Positions 27,251 to 38,883 of a stretch of 64,000 nucleotides of DNA are shown here, one piece after another (the stretch's first letter is position 1; each line of letters begins with the position of its first letter). A program made the position numbers and the translations under genes. This DNA is from Bog-473 sp963782415. GTDB taxonomy: Bacteria; Actinomycetota; Acidimicrobiia; Acidimicrobiales; RAAP-2. The stretch covers positions 43,378 to 107,377 of the forward strand of contig CAWAJT010000003.1 of NCBI GenBank assembly GCA_963782415.1. The letters are read 5' to 3'. Below the pieces are notes generated by a model. It worked only from the letters and a program-made list of their open reading frames with translations. It had not been told where the DNA came from and did not search any database.

Positions 27251-28334
27251 GCAACCTCGTTCCGCTGCCGGCACAGCCGGCCGGCGTCGACTGGCCGACC
27301 GAAAACTGGCCCGAGGGCGACCTGCCGCAAGGCGTCGACCTGGGTCCCCTGCTCGACGAGGCCTTCGATCCGGACGGCCCGCTGGCCGAGACGTTCGCCG
27401 TCGTCGTGGTCCACCGCGGCCGCGTCGTGGTCGAGCGTTACGGGGGCGCGCTCGAACACTTCGACCGGCCCCCCACACCGGTCACGGCGGAGACACCGTT
27501 GCTCAGCTGGTCCATGGCCAAGTCGATACTCCAGGCGGTGGTCGGACTGCTGGTGGGCGACGGCAAGCTCGACCTCGATGCCCCGGCCGCCGTGCCCGAA
27601 TGGTCCGACACGGCCGACCCCCGCCACGCCATCACGTTGCGCCAGCTGCTCGCCATGCGCGACGGGCTGGACTTCGCCGAAGACTACGTCGACGACCGGA
27701 TCTCCGACGTGATGCAGATGCTCTGGGGCGATGGCCAGGCCGACATGGCGCACTTCGCCGCCGACCGGCCGCTGGCCGCGCCGCCCGGCACCAGGTTCAA
27801 CTACTCGTCGGGGACCTCCAACATCATCTCGGGTGTGGTGGCCCGCACGGTCGGGGCGGGCGAGCGCTACGCCCGCTACTTGCACAGCCGACTCTTCGGG
27901 CCGCTCGGGATGCGCACGGCCGATCCCGAGTTCGACGAGGCCGGAACCTGGGTGGCGTCGTCGTTCCTGCGCACGAGCGCGCGTGACTACACCGCGCTTC
28001 GGCCTGCTCTACTTCGCGCGACGGCATCTGGGACGGCGTCCGCCTGCTGCCGGCGGGCTGGGTCGACTACGCCCGCACGTGGGTCTCCGAAGATCCCGAG
28101 GACGCCAGCCCCTACGGCGCGCACTGGTGGGGCGTGGCCGGCGACACCCTCGGCACCTTCCGCTGCTCGGGCTACGAAGGCCAATCCATCACGCTCTGTC
28201 CCCCGCTCGACCTCATCGTCGTCCGCCTGGGCAAGACGCCACACGAGCGCGAGGAGCTCCTCGTCCCGTGGCGCATCGCCATGGTGCAGGCCTTCGCCGA
28301 CGCCGCGACCGGCGCCGGCGGTCGCGCCCGCTGA
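27247..28334 (+). pseudogene. Serine hydrolase, beta-lactamase/esterase family, two frameshifts
   Basis: A class-C beta-lactamase-like hydrolase. The nucleophile motif SMAK is in LLSWSMAKSIL and the Tyr-X-Ser-type motif in FNYSSGTSN. After residue about 248 the frame changes near 27994 and again near 28016, both on GCGC, giving FGLLYFAR and then DGIWDGVRLLPAGWVDYAR through GVAGDTLGTF to the C-terminus at 28334. The complete protein would be about 362 residues and would cleave esters or amides. The GTG start overlaps the preceding stop. Confidence 0.8.
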
Positions 28335-28343
28335 GCGAGGGAG

Positions 28344-28796
28344 TCAGGCGCCCTTCGGGGTGGCGATGAAGACGGGGATCTGCCGGTCCGTCTTCTCCTG
28401 GTACTCGGCGTAGGGCGGGTACGCCGCCACGCCCCGCTCCCACCAGAGTGCCTTCTCGTCGCCGGTCACCTCGCGCACCGTGACGGCGAAGGGTGCGGGC
28501 CCGTCTTGCACCAGCACCTCGTCGGGGTGGGCGACCAGGTTGTAGTACCACTCGGGATGCTCGGGTGCGCCACCCTTGGACGCCACCAGCGCGTACTCGC
28601 CGCCGTGCTCGACCCGCATGACCGGGTTCTTGCGCACCTTGTTGCTCTTGGCGCCCCGGGTCGTCACGACGATGATCGGCATGCCCGTGTCCATCAACGT
28701 GTTGGCGCGTTGCCCCCCTGAGGCTTCGTACTCGGCCACCTGTTGGCGGACCCAGTCGGACGGACTTGGCTCGTAGTCGCCTTCGAGTGTGCTCAT
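28344..28796 (-). CDS. DDN-like F420-dependent nitroreductase family protein
   Basis: A 150-residue split-barrel protein of the deazaflavin-dependent nitroreductase group. Typical elements are IIVVTTRGAKSNKVRKNPVMRVE, YALVASKGGAPEHPEWYYNLVAHPDEVLVQ and WWERGVAAYPPYAEYQEKTDRQIPVF. Members use reduced F420 to reduce quinones or nitro compounds and are common in actinobacteria. ATG 28796 is chosen; longer in-frame extensions have no family resemblance. It is convergent with the serine hydrolase and divergent from the cyclase gene. Confidence 0.9.
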   Translation of the reverse strand: MSTLEGDYEPSPSDWVRQQVAEYEASGGQRANTLMDTGMPIIVVTTRGAKSNKVRKNPVMRVEHGGEYALVASKGGAPEHPEWYYNLVAHPDEVLVQDGPAPFAVTVREVTGDEKALWWERGVAAYPPYAEYQEKTDRQIPVFIATPKGA

Positions 28797-28832
28797 GCGC
28801 CGATCGTATTGGGTGCGGGCTACTGTCCGACC

Positions 28833-29741
28833 GTGACGCGCGCTCCGATGGAAACCGCCGACGTCCTCGCCTTCCACCAGAGCCTCTCCAACTGGGGTCG
28901 CTGGGGCGCCGACGACCAGCTGGGCACCCTGAACCTCGTCACGCCGCAGGTCACGGGCGCGGCCGTGGCCACGGTGCGCAGCGGTCGATCGGTCTCCTGC
29001 GCCCGTCCGCTCGACACCGTGGCGGCGGCGGACAACCCGGCCCCGGTGGCCCATCACATGACGGGCACCGCCACCGAAGGCATGGGGGCGGACTACTTCG
29101 CCATCTCCCCCCATGGCTTCGCCACCAGCCACATCGACGCGCTATGCCACATCTTCCATGAGGGGAAGCTCTACAACGGCTACCCCGCCGAGTCCGTCAC
29201 CGCCCACGGCGCCACCAAGCTGGGTATCCATCGACTCAGCGCCGGGATCGTGACGCGGGGCGTGCTGTTGGACATCCCGGCGCTGCGTGGCGTCGCCGCA
29301 CTCGAGCCGGGCGAGCCGGTGTTCCCCGAGGATCTCGAGGCGGCCGAGCAGCGGGCCGGGCTGTGCGTGCGCGCCGGCGACGCGTTGCTGGTGCGCACCG
29401 GCCGCTGGCAATGGCGCCTGGAACACGGTCCGTGGGACGCCGCCAGCTCGGCGGCGGGGCTCGATGCCTCGTGCCTCCCCTGGCTCCGGGCGCGCGACGT
29501 GGCCGCACTGGGCAGCGACGGCGTCTCCGACGTGCTCCCCTCCCGTGTCGCGGGGGTGGGTATGCCGATCCACACGGTGGTCATCGTGGCCATGGGCGTC
29601 CACCTGCTCGACAACCTCGATCTCGACGGCCTCGCCACCGCCTGTGCCGGCGAGGCGCGCTGGGAGTTCCTTCTCACCGTGGCGCCGCTGGTGCTACGCC
29701 GGGGCACCGCCTCACCGGTGAACCCGATCGCGCTGTTCTGA
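28833..29741 (+). CDS. Cyclase family protein (kynurenine formamidase-like)
   Basis: About 302 residues. The metal-binding signature appears as HGFATSHIDALCHIF, the HxGTHxDxxxH type with Ala for Gly and Ser for Thr. Other family parts are WGADDQLGTLNLVTP at the start and MPIHTVVIVAMGVHLLDN near the end. The group includes metal-dependent amide or lactone hydrolases acting in aromatic or isatin degradation. GTG 28833 or ATG 28848 may be the start. It is likely part of the surrounding catabolic block. Confidence 0.85.
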   Translation: MTRAPMETADVLAFHQSLSNWGRWGADDQLGTLNLVTPQVTGAAVATVRSGRSVSCARPLDTVAAADNPAPVAHHMTGTATEGMGADYFAISPHGFATSHIDALCHIFHEGKLYNGYPAESVTAHGATKLGIHRLSAGIVTRGVLLDIPALRGVAALEPGEPVFPEDLEAAEQRAGLCVRAGDALLVRTGRWQWRLEHGPWDAASSAAGLDASCLPWLRARDVAALGSDGVSDVLPSRVAGVGMPIHTVVIVAMGVHLLDNLDLDGLATACAGEARWEFLLTVAPLVLRRGTASPVNPIALF

Positions 29742-29774
29742 AGCAGCGGGCGGCCGCCGGCACGGATGCCCGGT

Positions 29775-32087
29775 TCAGCTCGTCGCGCCGTTCACCACCG
29801 GCGCGTTGAGGCGGATCGACCCGGCCGAGCCGTAGAAGCCCGTATCGCCGTAGCTGAAGATGCCGCCGTCAGAGGCGGTCAGCCAGTAGCCGGCTCCGTC
29901 GGCGCTGCTCATCATGCCGACGATTGGCTTGTTGAGACGGATCGACCCCGTGGAGCCGTAGAAGTGGGCATCGCCGTAGCTGAAGATGCCGCCGTCGGAG
30001 GCCACGAGCCAGTACCCCAGCCCGGACGCGCTCGACGCCAGGCCGACCACCGGCCGATTGAGCGTGATGGAGCCGGCCGAGCCGAAGAAGGTGGCGTCGC
30101 CGTAGCTGAAGATGCCGCCGTCGGAGGCCACCAGCCAGTAGCCCTGGCCGTCCGGTGTGGCCGCCATCCCCACGACCGGCTTGTTGAGGCGGATCGATCC
30201 GGCCGAGCCGTAGAAGGGGGCATCGCCGTAACTGAAGATGCCGCCGTCGGACGCCACCAGCCAGTAGCCCTGGCCGTCCGGCGTGGCCGCCATGCCCACG
30301 ATCGGCTTGTTGAGGCGGATGCCGCCGGTCGAACCGTGGAAGCCGGCGTTGCCGAAGGTGAAGATGCCGCCGTCGGAGGCCACCTCCCAGTAGCCCGCGC
30401 CACCCGGCGTGGCCGCCATGCCCACCATGGGCGCGTTGAGGTGCTGCCCACCCATTGAGCCCTGGAAGGACGCGGCGGGTCCGTAGTTGAAGATCCCGCC
30501 GTCGGACGCTACCGACCAGTAGCCCTGGGCCGGGGTGTAGGCGTCCAACAGTCCTTGACGCTGGCCGTTGCCGTCGGTGTAGCGGCCACCCGCGCCGCAC
30601 GCACCACGGCTGGAGCACGACACCGTCATGACCACCGATACGGCGCTCGCGCCGGTGGCGGCGTTCGCCGGGACGGGGGCAGCGACCGGCGTCCAGGTGG
30701 CGCCGTGCAGTGAGGCAAGCAGACCGGTCTGCCCGCTGGCGGTCGTGTTCTGGTATTGCCCGCCGGCGGCGCAATCCGTGCGCGACAGGCAGGACACCGC
30801 GTCAAGGTTGGCGTTGGAGGTGCCCGATGCGTCGGCCGGCTGCGCGACCTCCGCGGCCGACACGGCACCCGTGCTGCTCACCGCGTCCGCCAGTGCGTGT
30901 TCGGCACCGCCACCGTCGAGATAGCCGCCGACGGCCACGCAGCCATCGAGCACGCACGACACGGACGCCAACGATCCTTGATGATCCGCTCCTGTCCCGG
31001 CGTTGGCCGGCAGGGGTGCCTCGGTGGCGTTCCATGCCCCACCGGCGAGGCGCTCGAGGAGACCCGACTCAACGTTGCCTGTCGCCAGGTACTGCCCGGC
31101 CGCGATGCAGATCCCGGCCGAGCACGACACGCTCAGGGGTTCCGCCTCGAGGCCGGGTCCGGTGATGGCGTCGGGCGGTAACGGGGCGTCCTCGGCGGTC
31201 CACGCTCCCCCCGCGCCCGCCTGCGACAGCAGCTCGGGCTGGGTCGAGCTGCCGGTCGAATAGATCCCGGCGGCTGCGCAGCCCCCGATGTTCGGGCACG
31301 AGACAGCGGTGAGGGTGACGTTTTGGTTCGCGGCAGCGCCGGCGGTTTGCGGGGCGGCCTGGGTGCTCCACGCCCCGGTGTCGAGGGTGTCGATCAGCCC
31401 GACCGACCCGGCGCTGTTCTGGTACTGGCCGATGGCGGCGCAGCTCCGGGCGACCTCGGGGACGCGCAGGCCAATGGTCACCGTGCTCTGGCACGCGATG
31501 GCGTTGAGGAGCGAGTCCGCCGACGCCCCCGTGAGGGCGTCGCCCGGCACCGGCGCTTCGACGGCCGTCCACGCCCCGCCGGTATACGTCTCGACCAGGG
31601 CGTCGCTCCCGCTGGCGCGGTCGGTGTAGGAACCGACGGCTTCACACCACGTGCTCGTCGCACAGCTCACCCAGCTGAGGTCCGACTCCCGCGTCGCATC
31701 GGCGTTGGCCGGAAGCGGTGCCTCGGTGGCGGTCCAGGCCCCGTTGGCCAGGATCTCGAGCACCCCGTGCGCGTGGCCGGCGTTGTCGTCGTAGGTGCCC
31801 ACGGCGGCACATGACACAGCGGAGGAGCAGGACTCGCTGGCGATGTTGCCCAGCGCGATGGTCCCGACGCCGTCGGGCGCGCTCGGTAGCGGCGCCTGCG
31901 CGCCGGACCAGCCCGCAGGGGGCGCCTGGGCGGCGGCAGGACCGGCGGCGAGGAGTCCGACCGACGCACCGGCGCTAATGGCGAGCACCCCGTAGACGAC
32001 AACGATGCCGGCGCGACGGAGCTTCGCCCGCGTCACCCGGCCGGAGCTGGTGGTGTTGTGGCCGGGAGGATCCACACGCTGCGCCAT
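29775..32087 (-). CDS. Secreted protein with two types of repeats
   Basis: A 770-residue exported protein. A basic N-terminus and hydrophobic helix (about 25-50) end at AAGPAAAQA, a signal peptidase site. Residues about 85-520 hold eight units of roughly 58 residues, each with a Cys pair in the pattern VSC...C.A.G.Y and an alternating GAWTATEAPLPANA segment. Residues about 523-770 hold six 42-residue units of the form GYWLVASDGGIFSYGD..FYGS..SIRLNKPVVGM. Both parts look like beta-propeller blades. ATG 32087 is preceded by GGAGG. No catalytic residues are seen; a surface or matrix role is plausible. Confidence 0.85.
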   Translation of the reverse strand: MAQRVDPPGHNTTSSGRVTRAKLRRAGIVVVYGVLAISAGASVGLLAAGPAAAQAPPAGWSGAQAPLPSAPDGVGTIALGNIASESCSSAVSCAAVGTYDDNAGHAHGVLEILANGAWTATEAPLPANADATRESDLSWVSCATSTWCEAVGSYTDRASGSDALVETYTGGAWTAVEAPVPGDALTGASADSLLNAIACQSTVTIGLRVPEVARSCAAIGQYQNSAGSVGLIDTLDTGAWSTQAAPQTAGAAANQNVTLTAVSCPNIGGCAAAGIYSTGSSTQPELLSQAGAGGAWTAEDAPLPPDAITGPGLEAEPLSVSCSAGICIAAGQYLATGNVESGLLERLAGGAWNATEAPLPANAGTGADHQGSLASVSCVLDGCVAVGGYLDGGGAEHALADAVSSTGAVSAAEVAQPADASGTSNANLDAVSCLSRTDCAAGGQYQNTTASGQTGLLASLHGATWTPVAAPVPANAATGASAVSVVMTVSCSSRGACGAGGRYTDGNGQRQGLLDAYTPAQGYWSVASDGGIFNYGPAASFQGSMGGQHLNAPMVGMAATPGGAGYWEVASDGGIFTFGNAGFHGSTGGIRLNKPIVGMAATPDGQGYWLVASDGGIFSYGDAPFYGSAGSIRLNKPVVGMAATPDGQGYWLVASDGGIFSYGDATFFGSAGSITLNRPVVGLASSASGLGYWLVASDGGIFSYGDAHFYGSTGSIRLNKPIVGMMSSADGAGYWLTASDGGIFSYGDTGFYGSAGSIRLNAPVVNGATS
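29778..30521 (-). repeat. Six tandem 126-bp coding repeats
   Basis: Six in-frame units of 126 bp encode the 42-residue GYWLVASDGGIFSYGD repeats. Middle copies are nearly identical at DNA level, suggesting recent duplication or gene conversion; the first and last are more diverged. Confidence 0.85.
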
Positions 32088-32248
32088 TGAGGAACCTCCG
32101 AGAGAGTGCGTACGGCGCACGTTAAGGGAACCGACCCGACAGGGCAATGACCATCGCCCTGTCGCAGACAATGAGCCGCGCCGGCAGCGCTCGGACCGCA
32201 CCCCCCCGGACGGCGCGGCCGCCCGCGCTGTGTCGGCGTGAGCGGCTC

Positions 32249-32821
32249 TCAAGCCCCCTCGTAGGGGAACCCGAGGTCGGGCGCCGTCAAGATGGCGCGG
32301 AAGGGAATGCCTTCCGCTGCCGCCATCGCCTCCACCGTCCCGCCCCGATCGACCACCGCCACCAACAGAACGACCTCGCCGCCCGCCTCGTGCACGGCGT
32401 GCGCCGCCTGGAGCAGCGACGTGCCCCGGGTCACGGTGTCCTCGGTGACGACGACCTTGTCGCCCGGATCGAGCGCGCCGGCGATGCGGCCGCCGGCGCC
32501 GTGATCCTTCGCCTCCTTGCGCACGCTGAACGCCTTGAGGGCCCGACCCCGTGTGGCCGCCACGCCGGCCGTCACGAAGGCCACGGGGTCGGCACCCATG
32601 GTGAGCCCTCCGATCGCCGTGGCCTCGTCGGGAACCACCGACAACACCGCGTCCGCCACGAGGACCATGGCCTCGGGCCGGCACACCGTCTGCTTCGAAT
32701 CGATGAACCAGCTGCTCTTGCGGCCCGACTTCAGGGTGAATTCGCCCGTCTTGACCGAGTGTGCCAGGAGATGGTCCCGCAGGTCGGCGAACGCGCCGGC
32801 ACCGCGCTCCGTCGCGCTCAC
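32249..32821 (-). CDS. pyrE: Orotate phosphoribosyltransferase
   Basis: A 190-residue enzyme that converts orotate and PRPP to OMP in pyrimidine synthesis. The N-terminal substrate loop is FTLKSGRKSSWFIDSKQ, the Lys-rich flexible loop is SVRKEAKDHG, and the PRPP motif is VVVTEDTVTRGTSLLQA. Its GTG start overlaps the purM stop, so it is translationally coupled at the end of the purL-purF-purM unit. A pyrimidine gene in a purine operon is uncommon and may balance PRPP use. Confidence 0.93.
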   Translation of the reverse strand: MSATERGAGAFADLRDHLLAHSVKTGEFTLKSGRKSSWFIDSKQTVCRPEAMVLVADAVLSVVPDEATAIGGLTMGADPVAFVTAGVAATRGRALKAFSVRKEAKDHGAGGRIAGALDPGDKVVVTEDTVTRGTSLLQAAHAVHEAGGEVVLLVAVVDRGGTVEAMAAAEGIPFRAILTAPDLGFPYEGA

Positions 32822-33835
32822 ACGAACCGAACCCCGCCGCCGTCCACCACTTCGCCGATGACGGCGCCGGTCTGCTCCGCCCCCTCGAGCACCGCCAGCG
32901 CCGATTCGGCGGCGCCGGCGTCGACCACCAGCGCCATGCCGATGCCGCGGTTGAAGACCTGGTCCATTTCGTCCTCGGCGACGCCGCCGAGGCGCTGGAT
33001 CTCCGCGAACACCCGCGGCTGTTCCCAGGCGCTGCGCACCAGCACGGCGCCCAGGTCCGGAGGGAGGGCGCGTGGCAGGTTGCCCACAATGCCGCCTCCG
33101 GTGATGTGGGCGCAGGCATGCAGTGCCGCGCCGAGCGCGCGCCGCAGCGCCAGCACCGCGGGTGTGTAGATCACCGATGGCCGCAGCAGTTCGTCGGCCA
33201 CGCTGTGCGCGGCACCCTCCCACGCCGGGTCGCCCAGGTCGAGCCCGGCCCGCTCGAGCAGCACGTGCCGCGCCAGCGTGTACCCGTTGGAGCGCAATCC
33301 CGGTGACGCGAGCCCCACGACGACGTCACCAGCCTGCACGCGCTCGGGGCCGAGCTGCGTCCCCTGCTCCACCACCCCGACGGCGAAGCCGGCCAGGTCG
33401 AGATCGTCGCGCGCCATGACACCGGCGTGCTCGGCCGTCTCGCCACCGATGAGAACGCAGCCGGCCTGGCGGCAACCTTCGTGCACGCCCGCCACCACGG
33501 CGCCCACCTGGTCGGGGTCGACCTTCCCGGTGGCGATGTAGTCGAGCACGAACATGGGCTCGGCCCCGACGCACACCAGGTCGTCGACGCACATGGCGAC
33601 CAGGTCGATGCCCACCGTGTTGTAGCGGCCGGTGTCCCGGGCGACCACCAGTTTGGTGCCGACGCCGTCGGTCGAGGCGACCAGGACCGGCTGGCGGAAG
33701 CGGGCGATGTCGAGCGGGAACTGCCCACCGAAACCGCCGATCCCCGGCACCATGTCCGCGCAGGCGCTCCACCGCCGCATCGCCCGCCGCGATGTCGACA
33801 CCGGCGCCGGCGTAGGTGGCGCCGCCTTGTGTCAC
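32818..33835 (-). CDS. purM: Phosphoribosylformylglycinamidine cyclo-ligase (AIR synthetase), one frameshift
   Basis: Step five of purine synthesis. The N-terminus TYAGAGVDIAAGDAAVERL is in one frame and the remainder, from DMVPGIGGFGGQFPLDI through STDGVGTKL, GIDLVAMCVDDLVCVGAEP, GGETAEHAG, GLRSNGYTLARHVL, ITGGGIVGNLPR and FNRGIGMALVV, is in another. The break is near 33760 on a GCGC. Start GTG 33835 lies 5 bases after the purF stop. Because the rest is well conserved and the reaction is needed for growth without purines, an error in the sequence is more likely than loss of function. Confidence 0.88.
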
Positions 33836-33840
33836 GGTGG

Positions 33841-35283
33841 TCAAACCCCCGGGAGCACGGCCTGGTGCGCGGTCAGGGCCACCGGCTCGGGTCGCCGCAC
33901 CGCCACCGCGGCTGCCGGAATCGGCGTCGGGTAGTTGCCGGTGAAGCACGCGTCGCAGAACCCGCCGTCGGCCCCGATGGCCTCCTTGAGGTTCTCGATG
34001 CTGATGTAGGCCAACGAGTCGGCACCCAGAATCCGCGCCATCTCCTCGACGGTGTGATCCGTCGCCAGCAGCTCGTCGTGCGAGGGCGTGTCGATGCCGT
34101 AGAAACAGGGCCAGCGCCAGGGCGGCGACGAGATGCGCAGGTGCACCTCCGCCGCGCCGGCTTCGCGCAGCATCCGGATCACGGAGCGCTGCGTCGTGCC
34201 GCGCACGATGGAATCGTCAACGACCACCAAGCGCTTGCCGGCGATGGCGTCGGTGAGCGGGTTGAGCTTGCGCCGGACGGCGTCGGCCCTCTCCTGCTGG
34301 CCCGGCGCAATGAAGGAGCGGCCGATGTAGCGGTTCTTCACCAGCCCCTGCCCGTAGGGGATGCCGCTGGCCCGGGCGAAGCCCTCGGCGGCGGGCACGC
34401 CCGACTCGGGCACGCCCATCACCATGTCGGCGTCGGCGGGCGACTGCAACGCCAGCAACTCGCCCATGCGGCAGCGCGTCTCGTGGACCTCGCGGCCGTA
34501 GAGGCGGCTGTCCGGCCGCGCGATGTAGGCGAACTCGAAGATGCACAGGCGCGGCTCGACCTCGCGCAGCCACGGGATCTCCACGCTGGAAGGACCGTCG
34601 GCGTCGATCACGACCATTTCGCCCGGGGCCACCTCGCGGACGAAGGTGGCGCCGATGACGCTCAAGGCCGGCGTCTCCGATGCCAGCACCCATCCCTCGG
34701 GTTCGTCTGCCGGGCCGAGGCGCCCCAAGCAGAGCGGCCGGAAGCCGTACGGGTCGCGCACGCCGAAGAGTCGCTCGGAGCTCATGAGGACGAACGAGTA
34801 CGCACCCTCCAAAATGGGCAGCACGGCCTGCAGCGCGGTCGAGAGGTCCTCGGTCTCGGGAAACGACTGCATCAACAACTCGGCGACCACGTCGCTGTCG
34901 GTGGCGACGGAGCCCGGCAGCATGCCCGCCTTCTCGGCCAGCGCCGTCGTGTTGGTGAGGTTGCCGTTGTGGCCGAGGGCGAAACCGGCACGTCCGACGG
35001 GGCGGTAGACGGGCTGGGCGCCGGCCCAGTCGGACGACCCATGAGTCGAATATCGGGTGTGGCCGATGGCGAGATGCCCCTGCAGGCCCGACAACGTGCG
35101 CTCGTCGAAGACGGTGGCGACCAGGCCCATGTCCTTGACCACCGTGACGGTGTCACCGTCGGCGACGGCCATGCCGGCCGACTCCTGGCCACGGTGCTGC
35201 AGGGCGAAGAGACCGTCGAACGTGAGGTTGGCCACCCTCGACCCGGGCGCGTAGACCCCGAAGACTCCGCAGGCTTCCTTCAC
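33841..35283 (-). CDS. purF: Amidophosphoribosyltransferase
   Basis: A 480-residue enzyme making phosphoribosylamine from PRPP and glutamine, the first committed step. A four-residue leader MKEA precedes the nucleophile Cys5 (CGVFGVYAPG). GHTRYSTHGSS and GHNGNLTN belong to the glutaminase domain, and VVVDDSIVRGTT is the PRPP site. Cys residues late in the protein (GFCDACFTGNYP) match the Fe-S type enzymes found in Bacillus and actinobacteria. It follows purL by 31 bases and leads into purM. Confidence 0.97.
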   Translation of the reverse strand: MKEACGVFGVYAPGSRVANLTFDGLFALQHRGQESAGMAVADGDTVTVVKDMGLVATVFDERTLSGLQGHLAIGHTRYSTHGSSDWAGAQPVYRPVGRAGFALGHNGNLTNTTALAEKAGMLPGSVATDSDVVAELLMQSFPETEDLSTALQAVLPILEGAYSFVLMSSERLFGVRDPYGFRPLCLGRLGPADEPEGWVLASETPALSVIGATFVREVAPGEMVVIDADGPSSVEIPWLREVEPRLCIFEFAYIARPDSRLYGREVHETRCRMGELLALQSPADADMVMGVPESGVPAAEGFARASGIPYGQGLVKNRYIGRSFIAPGQQERADAVRRKLNPLTDAIAGKRLVVVDDSIVRGTTQRSVIRMLREAGAAEVHLRISSPPWRWPCFYGIDTPSHDELLATDHTVEEMARILGADSLAYISIENLKEAIGADGGFCDACFTGNYPTPIPAAAVAVRRPEPVALTAHQAVLPGV

Positions 35284-35314
35284 GCGTCACCCATTGTCGC
35301 ACAGGCCTGCGGCA

Positions 35315-37603
<2,289 letters not shown>

Positions 37604-37653
37604 GACGCCTCCAACTTAGTCGCCGACCGTTTCAAGACGGCCCCGCTCGATCC

Positions 37654-38274
37654 TCAACCGGGCCGGTCGGCGCGCACCACGACCAGGTCGCGCTCGGTCC
37701 AGGCGAGCGCCGCGTCGAAGCCGGCCAGGGAGAGCCAGCGCAGCTGTTCGGCCAGGGTCGAGGGACGGTCGTGGCCGCCGGTGAGCGGGGTCACGGCGTC
37801 GGCCGCGTCGTCGGGGATCACGACGTCACCGAGCACGAAGCGGCCCCCCGGGCGCAGCACGGCGGCGATGCGGACGAACAGGTCGGCCTTCTGCGGGCCG
37901 TCGAGGTGGTGGATGGCGAGGGAGGAGGTGACGAGGTCGAAGGGTCCGCCCGGTAGTGGATCGCACAGGTCGGCCACGTGGACCTCGAGCGGGCGGCCGT
38001 CGAGGCGCCGGCGCGCCGCCGCCAGCATCCGCCCGTTCTTGTCGACCGCCGAGACCGTCGCCCCGGGGTGCTTCGCCAGCACCGCCGCCAGCGTCTCCCC
38101 CGTCCCGGTCCCGAGGTCGAGCACCGCCGACACCGTGACGCCCGCCGTCGCCCCGCCGACCGCAGCCTGCAACCGGTCGTAGGCGGGGAGCTCCGCACGC
38201 ATCAGGTCCAGGTAGGTGGCCGGGTCGAACTCGAACGGCGTCTCTTGCACTTCGTTCATGGGCGCATCAGGCAA
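37654..38274 (-). CDS. Class I SAM-dependent methyltransferase
   Basis: A 206-residue methyltransferase. The SAM-binding motif I is VLDLGTGTGETLAAVL, followed by the acidic strand SAVDKNGRML, VADLCDPLP and FDLVTSSLAIHHLDG. ATG 38259 (MNEVQETPF) is an alternative start. The substrate is unknown. It overlaps the next upstream gene slightly and precedes purL by 50 bases, so it is carried within the purine cluster, though no purine-related role is evident. Confidence 0.85.
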   Translation of the reverse strand: MPDAPMNEVQETPFEFDPATYLDLMRAELPAYDRLQAAVGGATAGVTVSAVLDLGTGTGETLAAVLAKHPGATVSAVDKNGRMLAAARRRLDGRPLEVHVADLCDPLPGGPFDLVTSSLAIHHLDGPQKADLFVRIAAVLRPGGRFVLGDVVIPDDAADAVTPLTGGHDRPSTLAEQLRWLSLAGFDAALAWTERDLVVVRADRPG

Positions 38275-38719
38275 GCAGCGCGTCGCGACGGACCCAGGTC
38301 CAGCGGAGGACGAAGACCGAGAGCGCGAGGGTCACGATGTTGATCGCCAACTCCATCACCCCGTTGGCGCCCCTGCCCCAGACGCCGTGCTGCAGGTCGT
38401 AGAGCACGTCCATACAGAAGAGGTAGATGCCGGCACCGCCCCCGGCCAGGAGCCAGAAGATCGCCGCCCGCCGCCCCGTCCACAGGCAGGAGGCGGCAGC
38501 GGCCAGGCAGAGGACCAACCAGCCGTCGGCCAGCGGAAAGGCGTCCTCGAACTGGGTGTATGCCGTGCCGGTCTCGGAGGCCACGAGCGAACGGTGCACG
38601 AGCCAGCCCAGCCAGTAGGCCGCGATCAGGAGCGCCGCCGCCGCCAGGAGGCCCGCCATGGCGCGGCGGGTGGCCACCGGAACGGTGCCCACCTTGGAGG
38701 TACCTGTGTCCGCGGTCAC
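38267..38719 (-). CDS. Four-helix membrane protein of unknown function
   Basis: A 150-residue integral membrane protein with helices near residues 20-40, 65-80, 85-102 and 120-140. Polar features include the VHRSLVASETG loop and the FCMDVLYDLQHGVWGRG loop. It overlaps the methyltransferase start by 8 bases, so the two are probably coupled. No family was recognised with certainty. Confidence 0.7.
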   Translation of the reverse strand: MTADTGTSKVGTVPVATRRAMAGLLAAAALLIAAYWLGWLVHRSLVASETGTAYTQFEDAFPLADGWLVLCLAAAASCLWTGRRAAIFWLLAGGGAGIYLFCMDVLYDLQHGVWGRGANGVMELAINIVTLALSVFVLRWTWVRRDALLA

Positions 38720-38883
38720 ACCTGCACGCTAACGCCCGCATGCACGCGGAAAGAAGCCGCCGCGGACCGGCGGAATTGACAAATCGTTGTCGCGTTCCGC
38801 CCGAAATAGGGGTCGGCCGAACAATGGAAGGAAACTCGCCGAATTGGGACAGAAGGGCCCGCGCCATAGGCCACAATGGACAC

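Noticed and set aside
38776..38809. TTGACA with AAATAG as promoter of the plus-strand gene at 38884
   Set aside because: The spacer would be 22 bases, too long for a normal promoter.
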